NCBI RefSeq assembly: GCF_009758415.1
Contig: NZ_WQRF01000010.1
Location: 1-64,000, forward strand
Direction: 5' to 3'
Length of the DNA: 64,000 nucleotides
DNA from: Devosia marina
GTDB taxonomy: Bacteria > Pseudomonadota > Alphaproteobacteria > Rhizobiales > Devosiaceae
Both the position numbers and the translations under genes were made by a program. Below the pieces are notes generated by a model. That model was not told the origin of the DNA and did not search any database. It saw only the letters and a program-made list of their open reading frames with translations. Shown piece by piece: positions 45,658 through 54,634 of this stretch; positions within the stretch are counted from its first letter, which is position 1, and every line of letters starts with the position of its first letter.

Positions 45658-46418
45658 CCAGTCAGAGCCAGTTCACCCGGGCATTGACCGATCCCGCTCA
45701 GCCGGTACCGGCGGGACTGGTCTCGCCACGCGGCAGTGTGGATAGCAAACGTTTCGCGGTCTATCGCAACAATGTCCATGTCAGCCTGGTTGGTGCCCTT
45801 GCGGCCCGCTTCCCGGTGACCCGCCAACTGGTCGGGGAAGAGTTCTTTGCCGGCATGGCACGGCTCTATGTTGGGCAGACCAAGCCCAAGGGTCCGGTTC
45901 TACTCCACTATGGCGACAGCTTCCCCGATTTTGTGGCGCAGTTTCCGCCCGCTTCGGGATTGCCCTATCTACCCGATCTGGCCCGGCTCGAGGCGGCCTG
46001 GACCGACGCCTACAATGCGGCCGATGTCGATGTTCTTGTCCCGGCCGATCTGAGCACGATTGGCGGTGATGCGCTGGCCGCGCTCGATCTGACACTGGCG
46101 CCGTCCACGCGCCTGGTGCGCTCTGGCTTTCCGGTCGGCTCGCTTTGGTCTGCCCACCAGACTACGCCGGTCAGCATTCCGGCATTATCGGGCAGCGAAT
46201 GCGTGCTGCTCACGCGGCCAGAGGCCGACATTCGCCTCACCATCATTCCACCCGCCGCCTTTGCATTCCTCAAGGCGATAGGGCAGGGCCTGCCTTTGGG
46301 CCAGGCGTCCGAAGCCGCCCTGACCGATTTTCCTGATTTTGATCCCGGCGCCGCGCTGGTGGGGCTGGCCGGACTGGGCGCCTTTGCGGCCCTGACCAAG
46401 GAGCAAGCTGATGTTTGA
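45654..46418 (+). CDS. bufC: DUF2063 partner protein (BufC-like)
   Basis: A 254-residue protein from an ATG at 45654, overlapping bufB (ATGA). The N-terminal DUF2063 region ([20 protein letters not shown], then [20 protein letters not shown]) is typical. DUF2063 proteins work with MNIO enzymes as precursor-binding partners. Annotations of a DNA-binding domain for this family are probably misleading. The longer upstream open frame inside bufB is not used. Confidence 0.9.
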   Translation: MTSQSQFTRALTDPAQPVPAGLVSPRGSVDSKRFAVYRNNVHVSLVGALAARFPVTRQLVGEEFFAGMARLYVGQTKPKGPVLLHYGDSFPDFVAQFPPASGLPYLPDLARLEAAWTDAYNAADVDVLVPADLSTIGGDALAALDLTLAPSTRLVRSGFPVGSLWSAHQTTPVSIPALSGSECVLLTRPEADIRLTIIPPAAFAFLKAIGQGLPLGQASEAALTDFPDFDPGAALVGLAGLGAFAALTKEQADV

Positions 46419-46911
46419 TCGCGCCATTGCCCTCTGGAACCGTCTCGATGCGGGTCTGGGCGCAGTCCCGGCCGCCCTAGCGCTACTGGCCCTGCGCATC
46501 GCACTGGCCATTCCGTTCTGGCGGTCGGGCCTGACGAAATGGGACGGCTTTCTCAATCTCTCGACCGGTGCCCGCTATCTCTTCGAGCAGGAGTTCAAGC
46601 TGCACATTTTCGGGCAGGCCTTCGCCTATCCCGCGCCGCTGACCATGGCGTTCCTGGCCGGTCTGGGCGAGATCATCCTGCCCATCCTGCTGGTGCTGGG
46701 CCTGGGCACGCGCTTCGCCGCTCTCGGCATTCTGGGCATGACTGTCATCATCCAGCTCACCGTGCCTGATGGCCTGATCAATTTCCACCTGCCCTGGTTC
46801 GCCATGGCTCTCGCCTTGGTCGTCTATGGTGGCGGCACGCTTTCGGCCGATCGCCTGCTGGGCGGTTTTTTCGGCCAGCGGGTCAAGGGGTCTGCACGCC
46901 CCGCGCGGTAA
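46411..46911 (+). CDS. DoxX family membrane protein
   Basis: A 166-residue protein with four membrane helices and the DoxX pattern (LALRIALAIPFWRSGLTKWD, later GLGEIILPILLVLGLGTRFA). It overlaps bufC by 8 bases, making it the last gene of the bufferin operon. DoxX proteins are often encoded with bufferin genes; their role there is not settled. Confidence 0.88.
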   Translation: MFDRAIALWNRLDAGLGAVPAALALLALRIALAIPFWRSGLTKWDGFLNLSTGARYLFEQEFKLHIFGQAFAYPAPLTMAFLAGLGEIILPILLVLGLGTRFAALGILGMTVIIQLTVPDGLINFHLPWFAMALALVVYGGGTLSADRLLGGFFGQRVKGSARPAR

Positions 46912-47803
46912 CATAGAGCGCATAGAGCGAGGTGGTGGCGGTAATGAAGAGCCGGTTCCGCCTCGGTCCACCAAAGGTCAGGTTTGAAACCGTCTGCGGC
47001 ACAAAGATCCTGCCGCATAGCGTGCCCGTGTCGTCGAACACCTGCACGCCGTCCGCGGCCGAACACCACACCCAGCCGTCGGTATCCACCCGGAAGCCGT
47101 CGGGAATGCCATTGTCGATAACCGCAAATGGTCCCGCGTCCCGCAGCGCCATTCCGCCGTCTTCGACGGCAAAAGCGCGGATATGGCGCGGCGCATCGGG
47201 ATTATGGCTGGCGCCGGAATCGGCGACATAGAGCACGCTTTCGTCGGGCGAAAAGGCCAGCCCATTGGGCTGCACGAAGTCACCGACCATCAGCCTGACC
47301 TCGCCACTCCGCCCATCGATCCGATAGACCCCATGCACCGGTTGCTCGGGTTCGGCTCTATACCCCTCATAATCGGACAGGATGCCGTAGCTCGGATCGG
47401 TGAACCAGATCGAACCATCCGACTTCACCACCACATCATTGGGTGAGTTCAGCCTTTTGCCCTCAAACCGGTCGGCCAACACAGTGATCGTGCCGTCGAT
47501 CTCGGTCCGGGTCACCCGGCGCGGCCCATGCTCGCAGGAAATCAGCCGACCCTGGCGGTCACGCGTATGCCCATTGGCGAAATTCGATGGCTCGGTATAG
47601 ACGCTGACCGAATTGTCGCTGGGCAGATAACGCAGCACCCGCTGATTGGGGATGTCGGAAAAATAAAGTGCATCATGGTCCGAAAACCACACCGGCCCCT
47701 CGGCCCAGCGGCACCCGGTGTGCAGCTCTTCCAATTGCGCGCTGCCCACGATCTTGTGCGCGAATCGCGGGTCGATAATGTCGTAAAGTCCCTGCTCGGT
47801 CAT
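46883..47803 (-). CDS. SMP-30/gluconolactonase family protein
   Basis: About 306 residues from an ATG at 47803 with GGGAGGGG upstream. The six-bladed propeller pattern is clear: the metal-ligand region CRWAEGPVWF, then NSPNDVVVKSDGSIWFTDPS and VQPNGLAFSPDESVLYVADS. Such enzymes hydrolyse sugar lactones. A much longer open frame upstream runs through the tRNA-Thr gene and is not real. The 3' end overlaps the DoxX gene by 29 bases. Confidence 0.88.
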   Translation of the reverse strand: MTEQGLYDIIDPRFAHKIVGSAQLEELHTGCRWAEGPVWFSDHDALYFSDIPNQRVLRYLPSDNSVSVYTEPSNFANGHTRDRQGRLISCEHGPRRVTRTEIDGTITVLADRFEGKRLNSPNDVVVKSDGSIWFTDPSYGILSDYEGYRAEPEQPVHGVYRIDGRSGEVRLMVGDFVQPNGLAFSPDESVLYVADSGASHNPDAPRHIRAFAVEDGGMALRDAGPFAVIDNGIPDGFRVDTDGWVWCSAADGVQVFDDTGTLCGRIFVPQTVSNLTFGGPRRNRLFITATTSLYALYVTARGVQTP

Positions 47804-47898
47804 GCGCCCCTCCCTGATGCAAGCCAGCCATAGCCTTCCCGGCCATGGTCGGCAAGGCAACGGCGCGGCGCCGTAGCAAATCAAACGGAGGAGAAAAC

Positions 47899-47973
<75 letters not shown>

Positions 47974-48095
47974 AAATTCGCGGGGGCCGGTGATCCGGCG
48001 CGGCGACGGGGGCTCCTTTGCCATAGGGACCGTCTCGACGCAAGACCAAAAACAGCCTATCAACCGGACCAATGGAATCGAGGTGCCGAAGGGCC

Positions 48096-48257
48096 ATGGG
48101 CAAATCGGAACAAACTGCACTGCGCGAGCAAAGATTGGCCGCAAAGCTGCGGGAGAACCTCAAGCGTCGGAAGGAACAGGCAAAGGCGCGCGCCGCAGGC
48201 GACGCGAACGAGCAGGCTCTGACGACACCCGAAACGGACACGAACAAGAAACCGTAA
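48096..48257 (+). CDS. Small conserved basic protein upstream of murA
   Basis: 53 residues from an ATG at 48096 with GAAGGG upstream. The sequence starts MGKSEQTALREQRLAAKLRE and continues as one very charged, Lys/Arg-rich helix with a Thr-rich tail. Similar short proteins occur upstream of murA in related genomes, as I recall. The function is unknown; nucleic-acid binding is possible. Confidence 0.65.
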   Translation: MGKSEQTALREQRLAAKLRENLKRRKEQAKARAAGDANEQALTTPETDTNKKP

Positions 48258-48383
48258 ACCATTTTCGGGCGATTCTGATCGCAACACTTTCGAGAACGGC
48301 TGGTCTGGCTCACGTGGCATCGAAGACCCTGCCTTGCCTCCCAACAGGTAGCAGGCCTATCGGGCCATTTCTGAGGACTTCTT

Positions 48384-49676
48384 ATGGATCGTATTCGTTT
48401 GGTTGGCGGCAATGAATTGCGGGGTGAAATCTCCATTTCAGGCGCCAAGAACGCCGCCTTGCCACTGATGATCGCGTCCCTGCTGACGGACGAGCCGCTG
48501 GTGCTGCACAATGTGCCGCGCCTGGCCGACGTCAAGCAGCTCGAACGCATTCTGGAAAATCATGGCGTCGACATTGCGGTGCATGGTCGTCGCCGTGGCG
48601 AAGAGGAAGGCGTGGGCCAGCGCATGACCTTCCACGCAGCCGATATTGTCGACACCACCGCCCCCTATGATCTGGTCTCCAAGATGCGCGCCAGCTTCTG
48701 GGTCATCGGGCCGCTGCTGGCTCGCTGCCATGAGGCGCGGGTTTCCCTGCCCGGTGGCTGCGCCATCGGCACGCGTCCGGTGGATCTCTTTCTTTATGGC
48801 CTCAAGCAATTGGGCGCCGAGATCGACATCGATGAAGGCTATGTCGTCGCCCGCGCACCCAAGGGTGGGCTGGTCGGCGCCACGGTCAGCTTCCCCAAGG
48901 TTTCGGTGGGCGCCACCCACACCATCCTGATGGCCGCCTCCCTGGCGCGTGGTACCACGATCATCGAAAATGCCGCGCAGGAACCCGAAATCACCAATGT
49001 CGCCGAATGCCTCGTGGCCATGGGCGCAAAAATTTCTGGCATCGGCACGCGCACGCTGACTGTCGAAGGCGTCGAGAAGCTGCACGGCGCCACCGTGGAA
49101 GTCATTCCTGATCGCATTGAGACCGGCACCTTCGCCATGGCTGCGGCCATGACCGGGGGCGATGTGCTGCTCAGGGGCGCCCGGTCCGAGCACCTGCAGG
49201 CTGCGCTCGACATTCTCGCCCAGACCGGGACGGAGCTGTCCCACGAGGCCAATGGCATTCGCGTGCGGCGCAACGGCAATGGCATCCAGCCCGTCGACGT
49301 GGACACTGACCCGTTCCCTGGCTTCCCAACCGATTTGCAGGCCCAGTTCATGGCGCTGATGACCATGAGTTCGGGTGTCAGCGAAATTCGCGAGACGATT
49401 TTCGAGAACCGCTACATGCATGTGGCCGAACTCGCCCGCTTCGGCGCCGACATTGCCGTCAACGGCCAGGTGGCAACGGTCACCGGCCGCCCGCAATTGA
49501 AGGGAGCCCAGGTCATGGCCACCGATCTGCGCGCCTCGGTGTCGCTGGTCATCGCCGGCCTCGCCGCCAAGGGCGAAACCGTGGTCAACCGCATCTACCA
49601 CCTCGACCGCGGCTTCGAACGCCTGGAAGACAAGCTCTCCCGCTGCGGCGCCGAAATCGAGCGGCTTGCTGGCTGA
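48384..49676 (+). CDS. murA: UDP-N-acetylglucosamine 1-carboxyvinyltransferase
   Basis: A 430-residue enzyme for the first committed step of peptidoglycan synthesis (PEP plus UDP-GlcNAc). The N-terminal block [20 protein letters not shown] and the active-site loop [17 protein letters not shown], with the fosfomycin-target Cys, are intact. The full length matches the family. Tandem repeats begin 6 bases after its stop. Confidence 0.96.
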   Translation: MDRIRLVGGNELRGEISISGAKNAALPLMIASLLTDEPLVLHNVPRLADVKQLERILENHGVDIAVHGRRRGEEEGVGQRMTFHAADIVDTTAPYDLVSKMRASFWVIGPLLARCHEARVSLPGGCAIGTRPVDLFLYGLKQLGAEIDIDEGYVVARAPKGGLVGATVSFPKVSVGATHTILMAASLARGTTIIENAAQEPEITNVAECLVAMGAKISGIGTRTLTVEGVEKLHGATVEVIPDRIETGTFAMAAAMTGGDVLLRGARSEHLQAALDILAQTGTELSHEANGIRVRRNGNGIQPVDVDTDPFPGFPTDLQAQFMALMTMSSGVSEIRETIFENRYMHVAELARFGADIAVNGQVATVTGRPQLKGAQVMATDLRASVSLVIAGLAAKGETVVNRIYHLDRGFERLEDKLSRCGAEIERLAG

Positions 49677-49682
49677 CGCACG

Positions 49683-49878
49683 GCCGAAGGCAAGATCACT
49701 CCAGTGGAGCGATTTTAGTAAGTCAGGCCACGAGACCTGTGGTCGAGTGGCAGCGCGCGGTGCCGAAGGCAAGATCGCTCCAGTGGAGCGATTTTAGTAA
49801 GTCAGGCCACGAGACCTGTGGTCGAGTGGCAGCGCGCGGTGCCGAAGGCAGAAGCACTCCGGTGGAGCGATTTTAGCG
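49683..49878. repeat. 79-bp tandem repeat, 2.5 copies, after murA
   Basis: Units start at 49683, 49762 and 49841, each with GCCGAAGGCA. The first two are full 79-base units differing by about one base (ATCACTCC versus ATCGCTCC). The third stops after about 38 bases and has more changes. Each unit holds CGCTCCAGTGGAGCG-type palindromes followed by ATTTTAG, like small terminators, and CCACGAGACCTGTGG. Confidence 0.9.
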
Positions 49879-50081
49879 TGCAGCGCTGTGAAAGTTATGC
49901 CCGAGTAGCGGCGGCAACGCGTACCATGGCGGATACGACTGAATTTGTGTTTGCGGCTGACCATTGCGGGTCTGCCCCTCAACGTCTCGGCGCTCTTCGC
50001 ATTGCCCCAATCCGCACAAACTTGTAGATCGGAGGTGGCGTGACCAGATAGGGTCATCGCCATCCCAACAGGGCCTTGCAC
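49879..50081. other. Intergenic region between the repeats and the DUF2948 gene
   Basis: With the repeat array this makes about 400 bases without a gene. Apart from a probable promoter for the DUF2948-hisD unit I see nothing certain. A long leftward open frame across the region has no family support. Confidence 0.4.
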
Positions 50082-50513
50082 ATGACCGATCTCAAGCTGA
50101 TTGCGCTTGATACCGAAGACCTCGAAGTTGTCTCCGCCCACGCGCAGGACGCGGTCGTCCGCGTCCCCGATATGGGCTATGCCCGGCGAGACCAACGCTT
50201 TGCAATGCTGATGAACCGCTTTGCCTGGGAAAGCGACACGCCGCGCGGCAAAGGCACGCGCAAACGTGCTGCACTCGATTTCCGCGGGGTAACCCATGTC
50301 GCCTATGCTGGATTTGATCCCACTGCGCCCGAAGGCGTGCTCAACCTTCTCGCCATCGGTTTTCAGGTCACCGATTCCCCCTCAGGTATTGTCGAGCTGC
50401 GCTTCGCAGGCGGCGGCACGATCCGCATCACGGTCGAATATCTCGAGGCCCGGCTGACTGACCTCGGCGCTGCCTGGGCCGCTTCCGGCAAACCCGCACA
50501 CGCCCTCGACTAG
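50082..50513 (+). CDS. DUF2948 family protein
   Basis: About 143 residues from an ATG at 50082 (TDLKLIALDTEDLEVVSAHA). DUF2948 proteins are small, conserved in alphaproteobacteria and commonly encoded next to hisD, as here (10 bases upstream). The core VRVPDMGYARRDQRFAMLMN is recognisable. The function is unknown. Confidence 0.85.
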   Translation: MTDLKLIALDTEDLEVVSAHAQDAVVRVPDMGYARRDQRFAMLMNRFAWESDTPRGKGTRKRAALDFRGVTHVAYAGFDPTAPEGVLNLLAIGFQVTDSPSGIVELRFAGGGTIRITVEYLEARLTDLGAAWAASGKPAHALD

Positions 50514-50523
50514 AAAGCATTTC

Positions 50524-51816
50524 ATGCCCTTACGCCTCGATAGCGCCCAGTCCGATTTCGAACAGCGCTTTTCCGATCTGCTCGGCGCCAAGCGCGAGTC
50601 CAGCAAGGATGTGAACGACACGGTCGCATCCATCATCAGCGATGTGCGGGCGCGTGGTGACGTGGCAGTGGCGGAGCTGACCAACAGGTTCGACCGAGCC
50701 AGTGTCACCCCGTCGACCCTGGCTTTCTCTGCCGATGAGATTGCTGAAGCAGCCGCGCGGGTTCCAGGCCATGTGCGCGCCGCCCTGCAGACCGCGCATG
50801 ATCGCATCAAGGCGCATCACGAAAAGCAGAAACCGCAGGATCACATCTATACCGATGATCTCGGGGTGACCCTCGGGTCGCGCTGGACCGCCGTGGACGC
50901 CGTCGGCATCTATGTGCCCGGTGGCCTGGCCTCCTATCCCTCATCTGTGCTGATGAATGCCGTGCCCGCCCATGTGGCTGGCGTCTCGCGCATTGCCATG
51001 GTGGTCCCGACGCCCAATGGGGAGATCAACCCGGCCATTCTCGCCGCTGCACAGATTGCCGGGATCACCGAGATCTACCGCATTGGCGGCGCCCAGGCCG
51101 TTGCAGCGCTCGCCTATGGGACCCAGGCCATCGCCCGCGTCGACAAGGTGACCGGGCCCGGCAATGCCTATGTCGCCGCCGCCAAGCGCCAGGTGTTCGG
51201 TCAGGTCGGTATCGACATGATCGCCGGTCCCTCCGAAGTGCTGGTCATTGCCGATGATTCGGCCAATCCCGCCTGGGTGGCGGCCGATCTCATCGCCCAG
51301 GCAGAGCATGGGGCAGGGGCCCAGTCGATCCTCGTCACCACTGATGCAAAACTCGCCGATGCAGTCGGTGCCGAGGTCGAGCGCCAGCTTGCCCTGCTCC
51401 CCAAGCAGACCATTGCCCGCGAAGGTTGGGAGGAGTTCGGCGCCATCATCACCGTCGCATCGCTCGATCAGGCAGCGGACCTTGCCAACCGCATCGCCTC
51501 CGAACACGTGGAAATCGCCACCGACGACCCACAGGCGCTGGTTCCGAAAATCCGTCATGCCGGCGCGATCTTTCTCGGACACCATACGCCCGAGGCCATC
51601 GGCGATTATGTCGGTGGCTCCAACCATGTACTGCCCACCGCCCGCTCGGCGCGCTTTGCCTCGGGCCTGGGCGTGCTCGACTTCATGAAGCGCACCTCGC
51701 TCCTCGGTTGCACGCCGTCGTCGCTGTCAGCGCTGGCCGAACCCGCCGTCACCATTGCCGGGGTCGAAGACCTCGATGGGCATGGCCGGTCCATTTCCAT
51801 AAGGCTCAATCGGTGA
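50524..51816 (+). CDS. hisD: Histidinol dehydrogenase
   Basis: A 430-residue enzyme for the last two oxidations of histidine synthesis. Family blocks include YVPGGLASYPSSVLMNAVPA, VDKVTGPGNAYVAAAKR and the zinc-ligand region QAEHGAGAQSIL, then GSNHVLPTARSARFASGL. Its stop overlaps the GTG of the next gene. Confidence 0.96.
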   Translation: MPLRLDSAQSDFEQRFSDLLGAKRESSKDVNDTVASIISDVRARGDVAVAELTNRFDRASVTPSTLAFSADEIAEAAARVPGHVRAALQTAHDRIKAHHEKQKPQDHIYTDDLGVTLGSRWTAVDAVGIYVPGGLASYPSSVLMNAVPAHVAGVSRIAMVVPTPNGEINPAILAAAQIAGITEIYRIGGAQAVAALAYGTQAIARVDKVTGPGNAYVAAAKRQVFGQVGIDMIAGPSEVLVIADDSANPAWVAADLIAQAEHGAGAQSILVTTDAKLADAVGAEVERQLALLPKQTIAREGWEEFGAIITVASLDQAADLANRIASEHVEIATDDPQALVPKIRHAGAIFLGHHTPEAIGDYVGGSNHVLPTARSARFASGLGVLDFMKRTSLLGCTPSSLSALAEPAVTIAGVEDLDGHGRSISIRLNR

Positions 51817-52784
51817 GCATTTCGATGGGCACAGAGCAGGCGGCGACCGGCAAGGACAGGCTGGTCACCGTCACGCTCGACCCCAATACCATCACCTCGA
51901 TCAATCCTGACGAGGTGCATGAATGGCGTATTGCCATTTACGATCTGCTTGAGGACAATGCCTTCAAGCCTGCCCGCGTCAGCGCCGAGGGGCCTTATGC
52001 GCTCCACATGTCGATCATCGGCAACTATATCCTGCTCGATGTGCGCCATCCCGAGACTTTCCAGCCCATCGCCGCCCACTATCTCTCGCTCACCCCGTTC
52101 CGCCGGCTCATCCGCGACTATTTCCGCATCCGCGACGCCTATTACGAGGCGATCCGCTCGGCCCAGCCCTTCCAGATCGAAACCGTCGACATGGCCCGGC
52201 GCGGCATGCACAACGAAGCAGCCGAGCTGCTGCGCACCCGCCTCACCAACAAGATCATTGTTGATCTCAACACCGCCCGGCGCCTGTTCACGCTGATCTG
52301 TGCCGTCCAGCCCTATGCGTCCCGCATCGATGAGGCGACCAGCGAATTGCCGACCGTGCTGTTTGTCTGCTCGATGAATTCGGTGCGCTCGCCCATCGCC
52401 GCAGCGCTCGCCCGCCAGGCCTTTCCGGGGCGGGTCATTGCCCGCTCGGTCGGCGTCAATGGCGGCAAGGCCGATCAGTTCGTGCATGAGGTGATGGAAG
52501 AAATCGGCATTGATATGAGCGTGCACACGCCCCACATCCTGGACGAGCTGGTCGCCAATCATTTCGACCTGGTCATCACCCTTTCTGACGACGCCCCCGA
52601 TGCGGTGGAAAAGAAGGGGCTGGAAGCTGGTGCCATCGAGCACTGGCAGGTGGATGACCCCTCGCTGGTCGAAGGCAATCGCAGCCTGGTTCTGGGCGCT
52701 TATCGCGAGCTGCGCGACGGTTTGCGCAAGCGCGTGAAAGCCCGTTTGGGGCCATTGATCGCAAGTGGTTCACAAAACCTTTGA
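51813..52784 (+). CDS. Fusion of UPF0262 domain with low-molecular-weight protein phosphatase
   Basis: A 323-residue protein from a GTG at 51813 (an ATG at 51825 is also possible). Residues about 10-165 match UPF0262 (LLEDNAFKPARVSAEGPYAL, NTARRLFTLICAV). Residues about 178-315 form a low-molecular-weight phosphatase/arsenate-reductase domain with the P-loop CSMNSVRS (nucleophile Cys about 186) and the acid loop VDDPS. The two are usually adjacent separate genes between hisD and infA, as I recall; here no stop separates them. A soluble phosphatase role is expected, but the substrate is unknown. Confidence 0.85.
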   Translation: MSISMGTEQAATGKDRLVTVTLDPNTITSINPDEVHEWRIAIYDLLEDNAFKPARVSAEGPYALHMSIIGNYILLDVRHPETFQPIAAHYLSLTPFRRLIRDYFRIRDAYYEAIRSAQPFQIETVDMARRGMHNEAAELLRTRLTNKIIVDLNTARRLFTLICAVQPYASRIDEATSELPTVLFVCSMNSVRSPIAAALARQAFPGRVIARSVGVNGGKADQFVHEVMEEIGIDMSVHTPHILDELVANHFDLVITLSDDAPDAVEKKGLEAGAIEHWQVDDPSLVEGNRSLVLGAYRELRDGLRKRVKARLGPLIASGSQNL

Positions 52785-52859
52785 ATTGAAGTAGGTTCCG
52801 CCCGATTTTGCGGCCCCGGCCAGCCAACAATGGCGCATGGGGCCTTCTCAGGAGAAAGT

Positions 52860-53078
52860 ATGGCCAAGGAAGAAGTGCTCGAATTCCCGGGCGTGGTCAC
52901 CGAATTGCTTCCCAACGCGACCTTTCGCGTGAAGCTTGAAAACGATCACGAAATTATCGCCCACACCGCCGGGCGCATGCGCAAGAACCGTATCCGCGTT
53001 CTCGCCGGCGACAAGGTGCTGTGCGAAATGACCCCCTACGACCTCACCAAGGGTCGCATCACCTACCGCTTTAAGTAA
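52860..53078 (+). CDS. infA: Translation initiation factor IF-1
   Basis: A 72-residue OB-fold protein from an ATG at 52860 with CAGGAGAAA upstream. The sequence [20 protein letters not shown] and [16 protein letters not shown] is characteristic. A short in-frame extension upstream is not used. Confidence 0.97.
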   Translation: MAKEEVLEFPGVVTELLPNATFRVKLENDHEIIAHTAGRMRKNRIRVLAGDKVLCEMTPYDLTKGRITYRFK

Positions 53079-53093
53079 AAGGCATCCCGCGCC

Positions 53094-53732
53094 ATGGCCG
53101 GCCGCCCCGACCTGATTCTGGCTTCGGCCTCACCGCGCCGGCTGGCTCTGCTCAACCAGATCGGCATCGAGCCCGAGCACCTGGTGCCGGCCCATGTCGA
53201 TGAGACCCCCGAAAAAGGCGAACTGCCGCGCAAGCTGGCCCAGCGCCTGGCCGATCTCAAGGCCCTGACGGCCCAGCACAAGGCGTCCATTGCCGGCTTC
53301 GGCACCAATACCATGGTGCTGGCGGCCGACACGGTGGTCGCTGTGGGTCGGCGCATCCTGCCCAAGGCCGAGACCATGGAAGAGGCATCCGATTGCCTCC
53401 GCCTGCTCTCGGGCCGCGCCCATCGCGTCTATACCGGGGTCACGCTGATCACCCCCTCGGGCGCCCGCCGCCACCGCCTGGTGGAAACCCGCATCCGCTT
53501 CAAGCGCCTGTCCTCCAAAGAAATGGAGGCCTATCTGGCCAGTGCCGAATGGCGCGACAAGGCCGGCGGCTACGCCATCCAGGGCATTGCCGGCGCCTTC
53601 GTGGTCAAGCTGGTTGGGTCCTATTCCGCCGTGGTCGGCCTGCCTTTGCACGAAACCACCCAGCTTCTGGCGGGTGAGGGCTATCCGGTGCATTTCAACT
53701 GGCTCAACCAGTCGAGCCTGTCCGGCGTCTGA
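53094..53732 (+). CDS. maf: Maf family nucleotide pyrophosphatase
   Basis: A 212-residue enzyme hydrolysing non-canonical or pyrimidine nucleoside triphosphates. The N-terminal motif [19 protein letters not shown], the catalytic Asp region [17 protein letters not shown] and the C-terminal [13 protein letters not shown] are intact. It overlaps yacG at the stop (TGATG). Confidence 0.94.
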   Translation: MAGRPDLILASASPRRLALLNQIGIEPEHLVPAHVDETPEKGELPRKLAQRLADLKALTAQHKASIAGFGTNTMVLAADTVVAVGRRILPKAETMEEASDCLRLLSGRAHRVYTGVTLITPSGARRHRLVETRIRFKRLSSKEMEAYLASAEWRDKAGGYAIQGIAGAFVVKLVGSYSAVVGLPLHETTQLLAGEGYPVHFNWLNQSSLSGV

Positions 53733-53917
53733 TGGCTGAATCTCCCAAAAAGAAATGCCCCATCTGTGGCAAGCCCATGGTGGAAGAATTCAAACCCTTC
53801 TGCTCCAGGCGCTGCGCCGATATCGACCTCAACCGCTGGCTCACTGGCAATTATGTCATTCCCGCCAGGGACGACGAGCCCTTGCCTGACGCGGACGGCG
53901 AGGACGAGAACTTTTGA
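53732..53917 (+). CDS. yacG: DNA gyrase inhibitor YacG, zinc-binding
   Basis: A 61-residue protein with four zinc-ligand Cys in CPICGKPM and [14 protein letters not shown]. YacG proteins inhibit gyrase in E. coli. The gene ends the infA-maf-yacG group. Confidence 0.93.
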   Translation: MAESPKKKCPICGKPMVEEFKPFCSRRCADIDLNRWLTGNYVIPARDDEPLPDADGEDENF

Positions 53918-54246
53918 GCTCACCGCCGCGATGCGACTCCTGCCGCTGGCAGGGGGGCTCACCAAAAGCCGGAACGTCTGGGCTCTGGCTCTGATTGCCG
54001 CTGGGCCGCCCTCGGGCCCGACCGCAGGGCCGCTTGAAGCAGCGCGCGGCCAGCGCTGGGCACAAATGATCCTCGGCTCGCGCGCGACACGACCCTCTGC
54101 GCCTGGCAGTGCTTGCCAGCGCGCTGTCACAACGCCGTCACCCTCCCCCGCAAATCCCTTTATCCACACCGCGTTTTCACGCTTGCGCGGCAAAAACCGT
54201 TCCCCTATAAGGCCGGTGGCTCGCGGCACCGCCGCAACGGCCCGAT

Positions 54247-54322
54247 GCCCAGATAGCTCAGTTGGTAGAGCAGCGGATTGAAAATCCGCGTGTCGCTGGT
54301 TCGATTCCGGCTCTGGGCACCA
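54247..54322 (+). tRNA. tRNA-Phe (anticodon GAA)
   Basis: A 76-base cloverleaf: acceptor GCCCAGA/TCTGGGC, D-loop AGTTGGTA, anticodon stem GCGGA/TCCGC with loop TTGAAAA, T-arm GCTGG TTCGATT CCGGC, and encoded CCA. The decayed island begins just downstream; I found no repeat of the tRNA 3' end that would mark a second attachment site. Confidence 0.97.
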
Positions 54323-54430
54323 CTTTCTCATAACGCTATCAACACGTTAGGCGACTGGCGATGTAAGTCGCAGCGTTGATCTTCCGCGCTGGGTTCCATT
54401 TGGGTGTCGCGAAGGCTCTGCAATCACTTG

Positions 54431-54634
54431 TCAGCCAAACTGCCGTAGAAGCGCCTCTGCCTGCTCCAGGACAAGCTTCACGGCGTCCTCTGCGAGATCG
54501 GGTGGGTAGCCGTACTTCTTTAGGATGCGCTTGACGAGCACCCGCATTCTGGCGCGCGCGCTTTCCCTCTTATGCCAATCGTCCGTTGCGTTTTGTCTCA
54601 GCTGCTCAAGGAGCTCATGGTGTTGAATGCCACT
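54431..54634 (-). pseudogene. C-terminal remnant of type I restriction subunit HsdR
   Basis: On the minus strand a frame ending in TGA at 54431-54433 encodes about 67 residues without a start. It includes NATDDWHKRESARARMRVLV, KRILKKYGYPPDLAEDAVKL and VLEQAEALLRQFG, the usual end of HsdR. Its 5' side is cut by the IS3 element at about 54635 and the rest is not on the element's other side. It is a dead gene fragment. Confidence 0.8.

Noticed and set aside
49683-49878. Possible CRISPR array
   Set aside because: The repeats are 79-base direct tandem units without spacers, and no cas genes are nearby.
49794-50297. Long leftward open frame over the repeats and the DUF2948 gene
   Set aside because: It crosses the tandem repeat and a well-supported gene in another frame and has no recognisable domain.
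51426-51812. N-terminal extension of the UPF0262-phosphatase protein
   Set aside because: This part overlaps hisD in another frame and looks like a shadow of it.
54323-54430. Attachment-site repeat for a tRNA-Phe integrated element
   Set aside because: I looked for a second copy of the tRNA 3' end downstream and found none in the window; no integrase gene is present.
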